A program made the position numbers and the translations under genes. From Anaerolineae bacterium (GTDB taxonomy: Bacteria > Chloroflexota > Anaerolineae > Anaerolineales > Villigracilaceae), in NCBI GenBank assembly GCA_021324435.1, contig JAJPIZ010000038.1, positions 1 through 64,000 of the forward strand: 64,000 nt of DNA, given 5' to 3'. Shown piece after piece: positions 46,496-57,211 of this stretch. Every line of letters begins with the position of its first letter. Position 1 is the stretch's first letter. The notes beneath the pieces are model-generated. The model searched no databases. It was not told the origin of the DNA and was given only the letters and a program-made list of their open reading frames with translations.

Positions 46496-47050
46496 ATGGA
46501 TTTCTCTGAAAACACCGGATTACTGATCAAAGCCCTGCGCTTCTCCGCGGACAAACATCGCTATCAGCGCCGCAAGGACCAGGCGCAATCGCCGTATATT
46601 AATCATCCCATCGAGGTGGCGCAACTTTTATGGGACGTGGGCGGCGTGCGCGAGATCAATGTTCTTTTGGCCGCCCTGCTTCACGACACAATCGAAGACA
46701 CGCAGACGCGGCCGGATGAAATCCGCAGTCTGTTCGGCGACGAGGTGCTGTCGCTGGTGTTGGAAGTCACGGATGACAAGAGCCTGCCCAAGTCCGAAAG
46801 GAAGCGGCTACAAATCGAGAATGCGCCGCACAAATCCATCGGCGCGAAATTAATCAAACTGGCCGATAAATGTTGCAACGTCCGCGACCTGACCGGTTCG
46901 CCGCCGAAGGATTGGTCCATGGAACGCCGCCGTGAATATCTGTTGTGGACCGAACAAGTGATCAATGGCCTGCGCGGCACAAATATGGAACTTGAAGCAT
47001 ATTACGAACGAGAACTTGCCAGTGGAAAATTACTGTTAGGAATTCACTGA
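46496..47050 (+). CDS. Small alarmone hydrolase (MESH1/SpoT-like HD phosphohydrolase)
   Basis: A 184-residue HD-domain enzyme with the size and motifs of small (p)ppGpp hydrolases: RFSADKHRYQRRKD, SPYINHPIEVAQLL (H37), LLHDTIEDT (H63, D64, E67, D68) and KLADKCCNVRDL. It would remove the 3' pyrophosphate from (p)ppGpp, or NADPH phosphate as reported for MESH1. No synthetase or TGS/ACT domain is attached. GGAG lies about 7 nt before ATG 46496. It is convergent with the oxoamine synthase gene. Confidence 0.9.
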   Translation: MDFSENTGLLIKALRFSADKHRYQRRKDQAQSPYINHPIEVAQLLWDVGGVREINVLLAALLHDTIEDTQTRPDEIRSLFGDEVLSLVLEVTDDKSLPKSERKRLQIENAPHKSIGAKLIKLADKCCNVRDLTGSPPKDWSMERRREYLLWTEQVINGLRGTNMELEAYYERELASGKLLLGIH

Positions 47051-47074
47051 GAAAGACCCAAATCGTTTTTCTTG

Positions 47075-48280
47075 CTAGATAATCCCAATCTTTTTCCCCG
47101 CAGTGACAATCACATCCATCGCTCGCTCGATCTCGCTTGGCTCATGCGCGGCAGTGATGGTGGCGCGCAGGCGGGCCAATCCTTCGGGCACGGCAGGCGA
47201 AATCACTGGCAGGACAAACACGTCGTTGCGTTGGGCCTCGCGCGTCATGATGAAGGCCTGATCGTCGGAACCACACAACACCGGGACGATAGCTGTCGTG
47301 GTCAGTAAAGTGTCGAAGCCTGCGCTCTTGAGTCCGCTGATAAAGAGTTTTGTATTCTGACTTAATTTCTCGATGCGCCACGGTTCGTCGAGAATAACTT
47401 TGAAGGCTTCGTTCGCCGCCGCGGCCTGCGCGGGCGGAAGCGCCGCGGAAAAGATGTAGGCGCGGCTGGCGTGACGCAGATAATTGATCAAATCCTTTTT
47501 GCCCGCCACGTATCCGCCGACGGATGGAATGGTCTTGCTCAGCGTGCCCATCTTGATGTCCACCACATCATTCAATCCGAAGTGCTCTTCGATGCCGCGC
47601 CCCGTCTTGCCGAGCACTCCGAGAGAATGCGCCTCGTCCATCATCAGATACGCGCCGTACTTTTTGCACAACTCAACCATCTTTGGAAGATCAATCACAT
47701 CGCCATCCATCGAGAAGACCGCGTCGGCGATGACCAGTTTCGAGACGCCGGAGGGAATTTGCTGAAGCCGGTGCTCCAAATCTTCCATGTCGTTGTGTTT
47801 GAAACGACGGAACTCTGCGCCAGACATCAGGCATCCGTCCACGATGGAGGCGTGATTCAATTTGTCGGATAAAACATAATCGCCGCGTCCCATCAACGTG
47901 GAGACGACAGTCAAATTGGTTACATATCCCGATGTGTACGTGACCGCCGCCTCAGCATGTTTGAAGTTTGCAATCGTCTCTTCAAGTTCGTTGTGCAAAG
48001 TCAATGAACCGGCCAGTGTGCGCACGCCATTGGTGCCCGTCCCGAATTTATCCACGGCTTTCTTGGCGGCCTCATTGATGCGCGGATGCCCGACCAACCC
48101 CAGATAACTGTACGAGGCGTACATGCCCATCTCGCGGCCGCGCACCAACACTTTTGCCCCGCCGCGAATCTCCTCAATGGGCTGGTTATAAAAATACATG
48201 TCGTTGGCCTTGAGCATGGACACGCGGTCGGTAAACGCTTTGATGCGATGGCCTACGGTGTCATCGTTTTGAAAATCCAT
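47075..48280 (-). CDS. Alpha-oxoamine synthase (PLP-dependent)
   Basis: A 401-residue fold-type I PLP enzyme of the family with glycine C-acetyltransferase (Kbl), 8-amino-7-oxononanoate synthase and serine palmitoyltransferase; it condenses an amino acid with an acyl-CoA and loses CO2. Motifs: SYLGLVGHPRINEAA, GTGTNGVRTLAGS, LNHASIVDG (H143), MDEAHSLGVLGK (D215, H218) and the PLP lysine in MGTLSKTIPSVGG (K249). The lysine context TIPSVGG differs from the ALGSLGG seen in most biotin enzymes. The N-terminus (MYFYNQPIEEIRGGAKV) resembles sphingolipid-type or acyl-ACP-using members; substrate is uncertain. ATG 48280 follows an AAGGTG site; no biotin genes are near. Confidence 0.88.
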   Translation of the reverse strand: MDFQNDDTVGHRIKAFTDRVSMLKANDMYFYNQPIEEIRGGAKVLVRGREMGMYASYSYLGLVGHPRINEAAKKAVDKFGTGTNGVRTLAGSLTLHNELEETIANFKHAEAAVTYTSGYVTNLTVVSTLMGRGDYVLSDKLNHASIVDGCLMSGAEFRRFKHNDMEDLEHRLQQIPSGVSKLVIADAVFSMDGDVIDLPKMVELCKKYGAYLMMDEAHSLGVLGKTGRGIEEHFGLNDVVDIKMGTLSKTIPSVGGYVAGKKDLINYLRHASRAYIFSAALPPAQAAAANEAFKVILDEPWRIEKLSQNTKLFISGLKSAGFDTLLTTTAIVPVLCGSDDQAFIMTREAQRNDVFVLPVISPAVPEGLARLRATITAAHEPSEIERAMDVIVTAGKKIGII

Positions 48281-48354
48281 AATGCACCTTCGTGAAAAAA
48301 GATGGAGCAAGTGTAGCCCACTGATGCGGGATTGTCCAGTTGCATCGCGTTAAC

Positions 48355-48396
48355 ATGTCACTCTGAGGGAGCGTTTCGACAAGCTCAGGGTGGCAT
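48355..48396. repeat. TGTCACTCTGAGGGAGCG-type repeat
   Basis: TGTCACTCTGAG, CGTTTCGACAAGCTC and CTCAGGGTGGCA form an imperfect hairpin next to the SulP stop; the class (GTCACCCTGAG...) is common in environmental genomes. Confidence 0.6.
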
Positions 48397-48403
48397 TACA
48401 AAA

Positions 48404-50059
48404 TTACTGACAAAACTTACAGTTCCGCCTCTCGGCCTCGACGATGGCCTGATCGCTCGACCAGAAGAAATTCTCCGCCCCGATGTGTTCCACCAACCCG
48501 CCGCGCTCCATCATTACGCGCGCGTTGTCGTGCAGGCCGGCGAACATCAGCGTGCCGCCCTGCTGTTCAAGCCGCGCGTCGAGGCGATGAATGGCTTCGA
48601 GTCCGGCCGTATCCAGCAGAGGCACCCCGCGCATGGACAGAATCAACGCGTGCGTATCGCCGAGATTGGCGAAGGCCTCGTTGAATTGACCGACTGCCGC
48701 AAAGAACAACGGACCCGTCAGAAACGCCACGCGCACATGCCTGCATTTGCCAGCCGTCTCAATTCCTTTTTGCCTGAGTTTCTGCGTGTCCACTTCCTGC
48801 ACGTCAATATCAATGGCGGACAGTTTGTTCAAAAAGATGGCGCCCGCCAGCAACGAGCCGATGATGATGGCTTGGGTCAGATCAAGTGTGATGGTGGCGA
48901 GCATGGTGATCGTGAAGGCGATCATATCGGTCTTGAAGCGTTTACCAAACATGAACCGGATGGCACTCCATTCGTTCATGCGGACGGCGGTCACCATCAG
49001 CACGCCCGCCAGCGCGGCGAGCGGAATGCGCGCCATGACCGGCGCGAGCAGAAACATCGAAAGCAAGAGCCCAACCGCGTGGACAATGCTCACCAGCCGC
49101 GAGTGCCCGCCGGATTTGATGCCCACGCTGGAACGCGCGATAGCGGCGGTGGCGGGCACGCCACCGAAAAATGGGATCAGCATATTGCCGATGCCCTGCC
49201 CGATCAATTCCTGATTGGCCTGCAAACGGATGCCGGTCATGTTGGAGGCCACCGCGCCGCACAACAACGATTCGACCGCGCCCAGCGCGGTAATGGTCAA
49301 TGCCGGGGCAATGAATTCAGGGAAATGATTCAATGGGAGAGCCGCGATGTTCAGGCGGTCGGCGAGGAAAAGCGTGCGGGGAATGTCGCCGATGATTTTG
49401 ACGGGCCAGTTCAAGGTCCAGTTAAGAAGCGTGGCGAGGATGATCCCCAACAGCGAGGCGGGGAAGCGCGCGTTCCACGTCTTCGGCCACAGAATCATGG
49501 TCGCGATCACAATTGATCCAATCACAAGCGCGTGCCAGTCCGGGATGAATCCGCCTTTAAAGTAACCAATGAATTTCAGCGCGGCCGTGTCGGCGGAGGC
49601 GGTCTTCACACCGAGAAGGTTGTCAATCTGACCGATGAAAATGATGAGGGCAATGCCCGAAGTAAAACCGCTGATGACCGCGGAGGGAATGAAGGCAATG
49701 AAACGACCGAGGCGCAACAGGCCAATGATCAAAAGGAGCAGGCCCGAAAGCAGGCCGGCCATCCAAATGCCTTGCAAGCCGTAACGCTGAACGAGTACGA
49801 TCAGCACTGCGCTCATCGCGCCAGTAGGCCCACTGATCTGATACGGCGCGCCCGAAAGCAGGCCGATCACAAAGCCCGCGATGATGGCCGTCACCAATCC
49901 CGCCGCGGCGCTCGCGCCGGATGCAACGCCGAAAGCCAGCGCCAGCGGTAAAGCCACGGCGGCCACTGTCAACCCGGCCAGCACATCTTGTTGGAATTTG
50001 GCAAGCGAATAACCCGTGAATTCGTCACGGTATAGTCGCGCCAGACTACGTCTTGGCAT
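48404..50059 (-). CDS. SulP-family anion transporter with STAS domain
   Basis: A 551-residue SLC26/SulP protein. It has a short N-terminal tail (YSLAKFQQDVLAGLTVAAVA), the 14-helix transport domain with ISGPTGAMSAVLIVLV and GGVPATAAIARSSVGIKSGG, and a C-terminal STAS domain (about 425-530; SMRGVPLLDTAGLEAIHRLD). Members carry sulfate, bicarbonate or dicarboxylates. No carbonic anhydrase gene is nearby, so the substrate is open. GGAG lies about 10 nt before ATG 50059. Confidence 0.94.
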   Translation of the reverse strand: MPRRSLARLYRDEFTGYSLAKFQQDVLAGLTVAAVALPLALAFGVASGASAAAGLVTAIIAGFVIGLLSGAPYQISGPTGAMSAVLIVLVQRYGLQGIWMAGLLSGLLLLIIGLLRLGRFIAFIPSAVISGFTSGIALIIFIGQIDNLLGVKTASADTAALKFIGYFKGGFIPDWHALVIGSIVIATMILWPKTWNARFPASLLGIILATLLNWTLNWPVKIIGDIPRTLFLADRLNIAALPLNHFPEFIAPALTITALGAVESLLCGAVASNMTGIRLQANQELIGQGIGNMLIPFFGGVPATAAIARSSVGIKSGGHSRLVSIVHAVGLLLSMFLLAPVMARIPLAALAGVLMVTAVRMNEWSAIRFMFGKRFKTDMIAFTITMLATITLDLTQAIIIGSLLAGAIFLNKLSAIDIDVQEVDTQKLRQKGIETAGKCRHVRVAFLTGPLFFAAVGQFNEAFANLGDTHALILSMRGVPLLDTAGLEAIHRLDARLEQQGGTLMFAGLHDNARVMMERGGLVEHIGAENFFWSSDQAIVEAERRNCKFCQ

Positions 50060-50207
50060 ATTCTTTTATCTCCGAAATAAAAAATTATCAAAGGCTCGGG
50101 CCGATAAGATCGTTCGGCACAGGTGCTCCCCCGGCGTCCTTTGATTGGGTCGGGCAGGATTTTACCACAAGGGATTTACGTTATTTTGACGGCGTTTCAT
50201 ACAAGCC

Positions 50208-50467
50208 TTATTTCAAAGGCTCAATTCGATGCAGAGGCTGATTCTTTGAAGCCGATTCCCACAATTCAAGCAATTCATTCTGATGCTGGGATGCCCATTC
50301 AACAACCATTCCCAATACGCGTGGCGGCAATTCTCCCTCAATACCTACAAGCGCGCGAATATCTATTTGCGCCTTGAACTCTCCATATTCGGCATGGAAA
50401 TGAGGTGGAAGATGGTCCCCGAAAAACATTTTGATGCTGATGCAAAGAAACGGCTGATCTCAGGCAT
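50208..50467 (-). pseudogene. DUF4160 protein gene with a one-base frameshift
   Basis: The conserved body (IKMFFGDHLPPHFHAEYGEF onward) is open from about 50443 to 50208. The family N-terminus MPEISRFF is encoded in another frame from ATG 50467 and joins after TTT: the DNA reads TTT-GC-ATC where TTT-GGC-ATC would give the usual RFFGISIKM. One G therefore seems missing near 50442-50444. The ATG overlaps the DUF2442 stop by 8 nt, as in intact pairs. DUF4160 with DUF2442 is a common two-gene unit, sometimes listed as a toxin-antitoxin-like pair; function is unproven. The break may be real or a sequencing error. Confidence 0.8.
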
Positions 50468-50753
50468 GTGTCAATTGACGAAGTTTTGGGAGTACATCTT
50501 CGGGTTTCTTGCCGGTCAGCTTGAGATAGATTCCCAGCCCATCCATATCCACCTCATCGCTCCAGACCAACTCGCCACTTGTGCCAATTTTGACCTTCTC
50601 AAATTGACTGTAATCGTTCCACAAAGCAAAGACACCCTTACCCGCAAAATCGGACAGATTCACAATACCTTGCGCGCCATCTGAGAATTTGACATGCAGG
50701 CGATACTTTTCGAGTGGTTTAACTTCCGTCAAGAAAGGAATTTTCTCTTTCAT
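50460..50753 (-). CDS. DUF2442 protein, partner of DUF4160
   Basis: A 97-residue protein with the DUF2442 pattern: an N-terminal strand (FLTEVKPLEKYRLHVKFSDG), GIVNLSDFAGKGVFALWNDY, and VWSDEVDMDGLGIYLKLTG near the end. These proteins lie directly upstream of DUF4160 and are thought to form a nucleic-acid-binding or TA-like pair; no activity is established. The stop overlaps the DUF4160 start (the ACACATGCCTGA junction), so the two would be translationally coupled. TAGAAT lies 8 nt before the ATG and there is no Shine-Dalgarno. Confidence 0.87.
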   Translation of the reverse strand: MKEKIPFLTEVKPLEKYRLHVKFSDGAQGIVNLSDFAGKGVFALWNDYSQFEKVKIGTSGELVWSDEVDMDGLGIYLKLTGKKPEDVLPKLRQLTHA

Positions 50754-50761
50754 ATTTTTTT

Positions 50762-50767
50762 ATTCTA
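50762..50767 (-). promoter_or_regulatory. -10 box of the DUF2442/DUF4160 pair
   Basis: TAGAAT on the minus strand, 8 nt before the ATG at 50753, in AT-rich sequence. Confidence 0.4.
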
Positions 50768-50896
50768 CTACTGGTTCTTCGACCCATTCTCCAGAGTCCT
50801 TCAATTATTAATGTTTGATGAAATAATGTCCGTAAGATTCACATACAACATTAACTATATATTTTTCAATGTTTGAGTTACGTTACTAAAGAAACC

Positions 50897-53379
<2,483 letters not shown>

Positions 53380-53412
53380 GGCTTCAGCCTTATGGGAAAA
53401 GCCGTCAGCGAG

Positions 53413-54168
53413 TCAACTGCTGATTCCGGCCACGACCGCTTTCAGTCCCTGTGTGATCGGGTGGTCAGGATACTTCAGCGAGAAGATGCCGGAAGAGGCC
53501 AGTGTCATCATTTCATCGGAATGCGGCAGGACTGCCGCGACACTGACTTTGTACGTCTGCTCGACGCGGGCACGCACATCATCGAAGTCGAACGCGGTGG
53601 GCGTCTTGTTGACCAGCATCATCATTTTGGGCACGTCCAGTTTGCGAGCAACATCCACCGTGACCGCCGTGCCCTGATAATCCTGCTGATCGGGGCGCAT
53701 GATGATGACCAGCGCGTCAGAAATCGCGATGGAAAGAAGCGTCTCTTCGTTCAGACCCGGATGCGTGTCAATCAATAAATAATCGAGCCCCATCTCGGTG
53801 ACTATATCGCGGAAACCATCATTCAACAGACCGACATCGTAGCCTTCGCGCAGGATGCGGGCAATCTCACCGGCTTTGATGCTCGAAGGGATCAAAAAGA
53901 TTTGGCCTTTGACCTGCGTGCCGAGGTGGCCGGTCACGTCGTGAGCCGCGTCCTTGATGCCGCACTTGCCCCACAAATAATCGTTGAGCGAATGCACCAT
54001 CTCGGATTCATCGAGGTTGAACAAAATATGAATGCCCGGCGACTGAATGTCTGTATCCACCACCCCAACGCGCGCGCCGCCCACAGCCAGCAGGGCCGCC
54101 AGATTGGCTGTCGTATTGGATTTGCCTGTTCCACCGCGGAATGAATGCACAGAAACGATCTTGGACAT
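53413..54168 (-). CDS. MinD/ParA-like ATPase
   Basis: A 251-residue deviant-Walker P-loop ATPase. The P loop is FRGGTGKSNTTANL (K16), with Arg where MinD/ParA usually have the signature Lys (KGGxGK). The Asp switch VVDTDIQSPGIHILF and DYLLIDTHPGLNEETL follow, with RPDQQDYQGTAVTVDVARKL later. No C-terminal amphipathic membrane helix is clear. It is a close paralogue of the ATPase at 60889. GGAGAGG precedes ATG 54168. Not next to ftsZ, mreB or min genes; likely positions or regulates an unknown complex rather than division. Confidence 0.88.
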   Translation of the reverse strand: MSKIVSVHSFRGGTGKSNTTANLAALLAVGGARVGVVDTDIQSPGIHILFNLDESEMVHSLNDYLWGKCGIKDAAHDVTGHLGTQVKGQIFLIPSSIKAGEIARILREGYDVGLLNDGFRDIVTEMGLDYLLIDTHPGLNEETLLSIAISDALVIIMRPDQQDYQGTAVTVDVARKLDVPKMMMLVNKTPTAFDFDDVRARVEQTYKVSVAAVLPHSDEMMTLASSGIFSLKYPDHPITQGLKAVVAGISS

Positions 54169-54217
54169 TTTTCCTCTCCATCTTGCAAAATGAGTTGTGA
54201 CAATCGCGACTAGGCGG

Positions 54218-54245
54218 ATTATAGTCGAACCAGGTGGAAAGTCAA
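54218..54245 (-). promoter_or_regulatory. Promoter of the MinD-like gene at 53413
   Basis: Minus strand TTGACT (54240-54245), 16-nt spacer, TATAAT (54218-54223), leader of about 45 nt with Shine-Dalgarno. Confidence 0.75.
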
Positions 54246-54350
54246 TTCCCCCTATCTTTGTCCGTTTTTTTCTGATATATTCTCATTCACCGGGTTTGTC
54301 GGTCTGCACCTGCCCGCGACCCCTTTCCACGTATTTCACCCACTAAATCT

Positions 54351-54905
54351 ATGGAAAACGTTTCCATGACAGCACAGACTGCCGCAAGCGACGAACTTCT
54401 GATCCAGCAATTCAGAGACGGTAATTCGAACGCTTTCAACGAGCTGTATCAGCGGCATCTCTCCAGCGTATACCGGCGCGTCCGGTTCGTCATCCCTGAA
54501 GCGGATGTGGAGGATGTCACACAGGAAGTCTTTCTCGCGGCGCTTAAGTCGCTGGGTTCGTTCCGCGGCGAGGCGCAATTCGGCACCTGGCTTCGCACTT
54601 TAACAAATCACAAAGTAGCCGAATATTATCGCAAACGCAACCGGAAAGGCGAAGCGCCGCAGGTTCCACTCTTCGACGCGGTGGCACGCACCGAGGGTAA
54701 CCCCTCCAAAATCATGGAGGAACGAATCGCCCTGCGAAAAGCGCTCAGCCAAATTTCCGATCAATATCGGGAGGTGATTCTTTTGCGTTTTGCGGAAGGA
54801 CTGCAATTCAACGAAATTGCCGAACTGACCGGGCAGAATCTGGAGGCGGTCAAATCTCTTTTCCGCCGCGCCATCTCTGCCCTGCGCAACCATCTGGATA
54901 AATGA
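54351..54905 (+). CDS. ECF-type sigma factor
   Basis: A 184-residue sigma70-family protein of the extracytoplasmic-function group: region 2 (FNELYQRHLSSVYRRVRFVI, DVEDVTQEVFLAALKSLGSF, FGTWLRTLTNHKVAEYYRKR) and region 4 (YREVILLRFAEGLQFNEIAE, LEAVKSLFRRAISALRNHL). ATG 54351 is used; 54366 is an alternative and neither has a Shine-Dalgarno. The next gene overlaps by 4 nt and encodes a membrane protein likely to act as its anti-sigma factor; two surface lipoproteins follow and may be its targets (inference). Confidence 0.93.
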   Translation: MENVSMTAQTAASDELLIQQFRDGNSNAFNELYQRHLSSVYRRVRFVIPEADVEDVTQEVFLAALKSLGSFRGEAQFGTWLRTLTNHKVAEYYRKRNRKGEAPQVPLFDAVARTEGNPSKIMEERIALRKALSQISDQYREVILLRFAEGLQFNEIAELTGQNLEAVKSLFRRAISALRNHLDK

Positions 54906-55363
54906 AGATGACCGAACCTAAACAACCAACCAAAAACCCGGATGATTTGCTGGCTGATTTCACCGACCGCGTGTTGGATGGAAAAACCGCCGTCCTCGCT
55001 TCATCCGCGGACGATGAACTGCGCGGCCTCGAAGAAACGATCATGCGCCTGAATCAGGTTCTGCCTCACAAGGCTCCAGACGAGGCAACGCTCAAACGCC
55101 TGCAAGCCGACTTCACGTCCCGCGCCCGAAGCGCCGGCAGATCATCCCGCCCCGTGTGGCAATCCCGGCAGTCCCGCCAGCGTTTGATTCTGGCATTTAC
55201 GGCGATTGTCATCCTGGTGGCCATCTTCATTGGGATTCCATTTCTGCTTTCTGGAAGTGGGAATATCCAGGCAACAGCCGGACTGCAACCACAAAGTATC
55301 CTCGCGCTGGTTGCAATCGGAGGCACCGTCGTTTTGCTCATCTGGCTGGGACATCGCAAATAA
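54902..55363 (+). CDS. Membrane protein, putative anti-sigma factor
   Basis: A 153-residue protein overlapping the sigma gene by 4 nt (ATGA). It has a polar cytoplasmic N-terminus (about 1-95; includes PDDLLADFTDRVLDGKT and a helical stretch), then two membrane helices (about 95-116 and 130-148) joined by a Gly-rich loop. The layout matches transmembrane anti-sigma factors, though no zinc HxxxCxxC motif is seen, so this is by position only. Anti-sigma role is inferred. Confidence 0.65.
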   Translation: MKMTEPKQPTKNPDDLLADFTDRVLDGKTAVLASSADDELRGLEETIMRLNQVLPHKAPDEATLKRLQADFTSRARSAGRSSRPVWQSRQSRQRLILAFTAIVILVAIFIGIPFLLSGSGNIQATAGLQPQSILALVAIGGTVVLLIWLGHRK

Positions 55364-55396
55364 CAACCGCTTGCTCTTGAACATCAATAAGGAGGC

Positions 55397-55426
55397 ATGA
55401 AAGAACATAATGCATTGAATGAATAA
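55397..55426 (+). CDS. Possible 9-codon leader peptide
   Basis: ATG with an excellent Shine-Dalgarno (AAGGAGG, 3-7 nt upstream) opens a 9-codon frame, MKEHNALNE, ending TAA, about 50 nt before the lipoprotein start. Could be a translated leader of the lipoprotein mRNA or a decoy ribosome site. Confidence 0.35.
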   Translation: MKEHNALNE

Positions 55427-55479
55427 CAGGATCGAGACCAACTCGTATTCTTCATTTACAAATGAACAAGGAGAGAGAT

Positions 55480-57033
55480 ATGAAAAATTCAAAGACCCAT
55501 TGGGGGCGCATTTTATTTACCCTCATGGCAGTGACAGTGATTCTATCCATGTTGCTCACGGCCTGTGCTCCTGCCGGCCCCGAACAATCCGGCGGCGCAG
55601 GACAGGGTGGGGGTCAGGGCGGTGGCAATGGAAACGGAAATGGCGGAGGGGGTGGTCAAGGCAACGGCGGGGGGAGTGGCCAAGGTGGAGGTGGAGGTCA
55701 GGGAGGTGGGCAAGGAGGCGGCAACCAGTCCAATTCCTCCTCATCCAGCTCAAGTAGCAAGGGCAAACCTGCTGAAACACCGACTCTCAGCGGAACCAAT
55801 ACCAACGGCGTACGCGGCTCGAAGAGCGATCCCTCTGATCCATGCTTGGACACCGGCCAATTGCCTTGCGGCAACGGCGATCATGGAAAAGGAAATCCGA
55901 TCAATGGCAGTCTCCATGCAAATTGCCGCGCCGCGCAAGGTGAAGTGGATCCGTTGTGTCCCACTCCAACACCGCCTCCACCTCCGGGCGTTCCAACACC
56001 GACCTCAACTCCCACTTTGCCTCCTCCTCCAATTGATGAGGTGCCTCCGGCTCCGCAAGCCGGACCGAATTGTCCGAATTGGATTGTGTTCCACTCCTTC
56101 CGCACGGGCAACCTGCAGATCTTCCGCCTGGATGGCGTGGAAGGCGCGAGCGGCGCAAACCTGATCAATCTCTCGAACAGCGCCGCCATGGATACGCGTC
56201 CTTCGCGCTCGCCGGATGACTCGATGGTCGTCTTCCAGAGCAATCGCAATGGCAACGTCGAGTTGTATCTCACCGACAGCGAAGGCAAAGCGCAGACCCG
56301 CCTCACGACAACCAATGCTAATAATGTAAATGCGATGTTCGGTCCTGACAACGAATCGGTGATCTATCAGAGCGACCGCAACGGTAACTGGGATATCTTC
56401 CTGCTGGATGTGAAGACCGGAACCGATCGTCAATTGACATCCAATACAGCAGACGATGTTAATCCATTCTGGTCACCCTCCAAGGACTGGATCGTCTTCC
56501 AAAGCAATCGCTCCGGCACGTGGAACATCTATCTGCTCAACGTCAGCACCGGCACGGAGTACACAGTCACCGATCGTCCGTACGACGTTGTGTTCCCAAC
56601 CTGGTCGCCCAACGGAAAGCAGTTAGCATTCTTCGCTGATTGGGGCGGCAACTGGGACCTCTATGTCTCGGATATTCACGGCGCCAACGTCAAGCGGCTG
56701 ACCGACAACGGGTCTGCCGGTAACGCGACCTGGTCGCCTGAAGGAGATCGCATTGCCTATCAAGTTGGCGTTGGCGACAACACCGATGTGTTCACCTACG
56801 ACCTGACCAGCGGCAAACAATATCAGTTGACCACGTTCACCGGTCCGGATAGCGCTCCGACCTGGGACTGTGGAGGCGCGAACATCTCCTTCACTTCCAC
56901 CAGCAGTGGCAACCCGGATATCTACAGCGTGCCGTGGAATGGCGGCGCCATCAGCTACATTACCAACAACCCCGCCACCGACAAGTGGTCCGAGTGGTCT
57001 CCCGCCAAGGAGCCAGGTTCTCGCGGCTTCTAG
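55480..57033 (+). CDS. Surface lipoprotein with Gly/Gln-rich stalk and TolB-like propeller
   Basis: A 517-residue lipoprotein with lipobox LTACAP (Cys near 30). A stalk of Gly/Gln/Asn (about 38-95) is followed by a Ser run, a charged loop and a Pro/Thr stretch, then a six-bladed PD40 propeller (about 200-505; blades with FQSNRNGNVELYLTDS, IYQSDRNGNWDIFLLD, FQSNRSGTWNIYLLN). ATG 55480 follows AAGGAG. Lies right after the ECF sigma/anti-sigma pair. It and the next gene are recent paralogues: signal and propeller are nearly the same, whereas the stalk differs. Role unknown; TolB-like domains mediate protein interactions. Confidence 0.85.
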   Translation: MKNSKTHWGRILFTLMAVTVILSMLLTACAPAGPEQSGGAGQGGGQGGGNGNGNGGGGGQGNGGGSGQGGGGGQGGGQGGGNQSNSSSSSSSSKGKPAETPTLSGTNTNGVRGSKSDPSDPCLDTGQLPCGNGDHGKGNPINGSLHANCRAAQGEVDPLCPTPTPPPPPGVPTPTSTPTLPPPPIDEVPPAPQAGPNCPNWIVFHSFRTGNLQIFRLDGVEGASGANLINLSNSAAMDTRPSRSPDDSMVVFQSNRNGNVELYLTDSEGKAQTRLTTTNANNVNAMFGPDNESVIYQSDRNGNWDIFLLDVKTGTDRQLTSNTADDVNPFWSPSKDWIVFQSNRSGTWNIYLLNVSTGTEYTVTDRPYDVVFPTWSPNGKQLAFFADWGGNWDLYVSDIHGANVKRLTDNGSAGNATWSPEGDRIAYQVGVGDNTDVFTYDLTSGKQYQLTTFTGPDSAPTWDCGGANISFTSTSSGNPDIYSVPWNGGAISYITNNPATDKWSEWSPAKEPGSRGF

Positions 57034-57048
57034 CACAAAATACACAAA

Positions 57049-57080
57049 CGAGGCGACAGAGTTAAGACTCTGTCGCCTCG
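57049..57080 (+). terminator. Hairpin between the two propeller lipoproteins
   Basis: A perfect 14-bp stem, CGAGGCGACAGAGT (57049-57062) with ACTCTGTCGCCTCG (57067-57080), TAAG loop, no T tract. Confidence 0.6.
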
Positions 57081-57211
57081 GCCTTGAAACCGGGATTTGA
57101 GCGTATCTCTTTCAATTAACAGTGTTCAACAAAACAAGTCTTTTGCATGGATTGTGGTTGTTCCTTTTTTATCAAGGGCAAGACAGTGTATCAACTCACG
57201 AAAGGAGAGCA

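Noticed and set aside
48332-49516. 394-codon open frame antisense to SulP
   Set aside because: Mirror of a real coding sequence with high GC at third positions; product has His/Arg/Gln-rich shadow composition.
50208-50753. A proven toxin-antitoxin system
   Set aside because: DUF2442/DUF4160 pairs are only presumed TA-like, and here the second gene is frameshifted.
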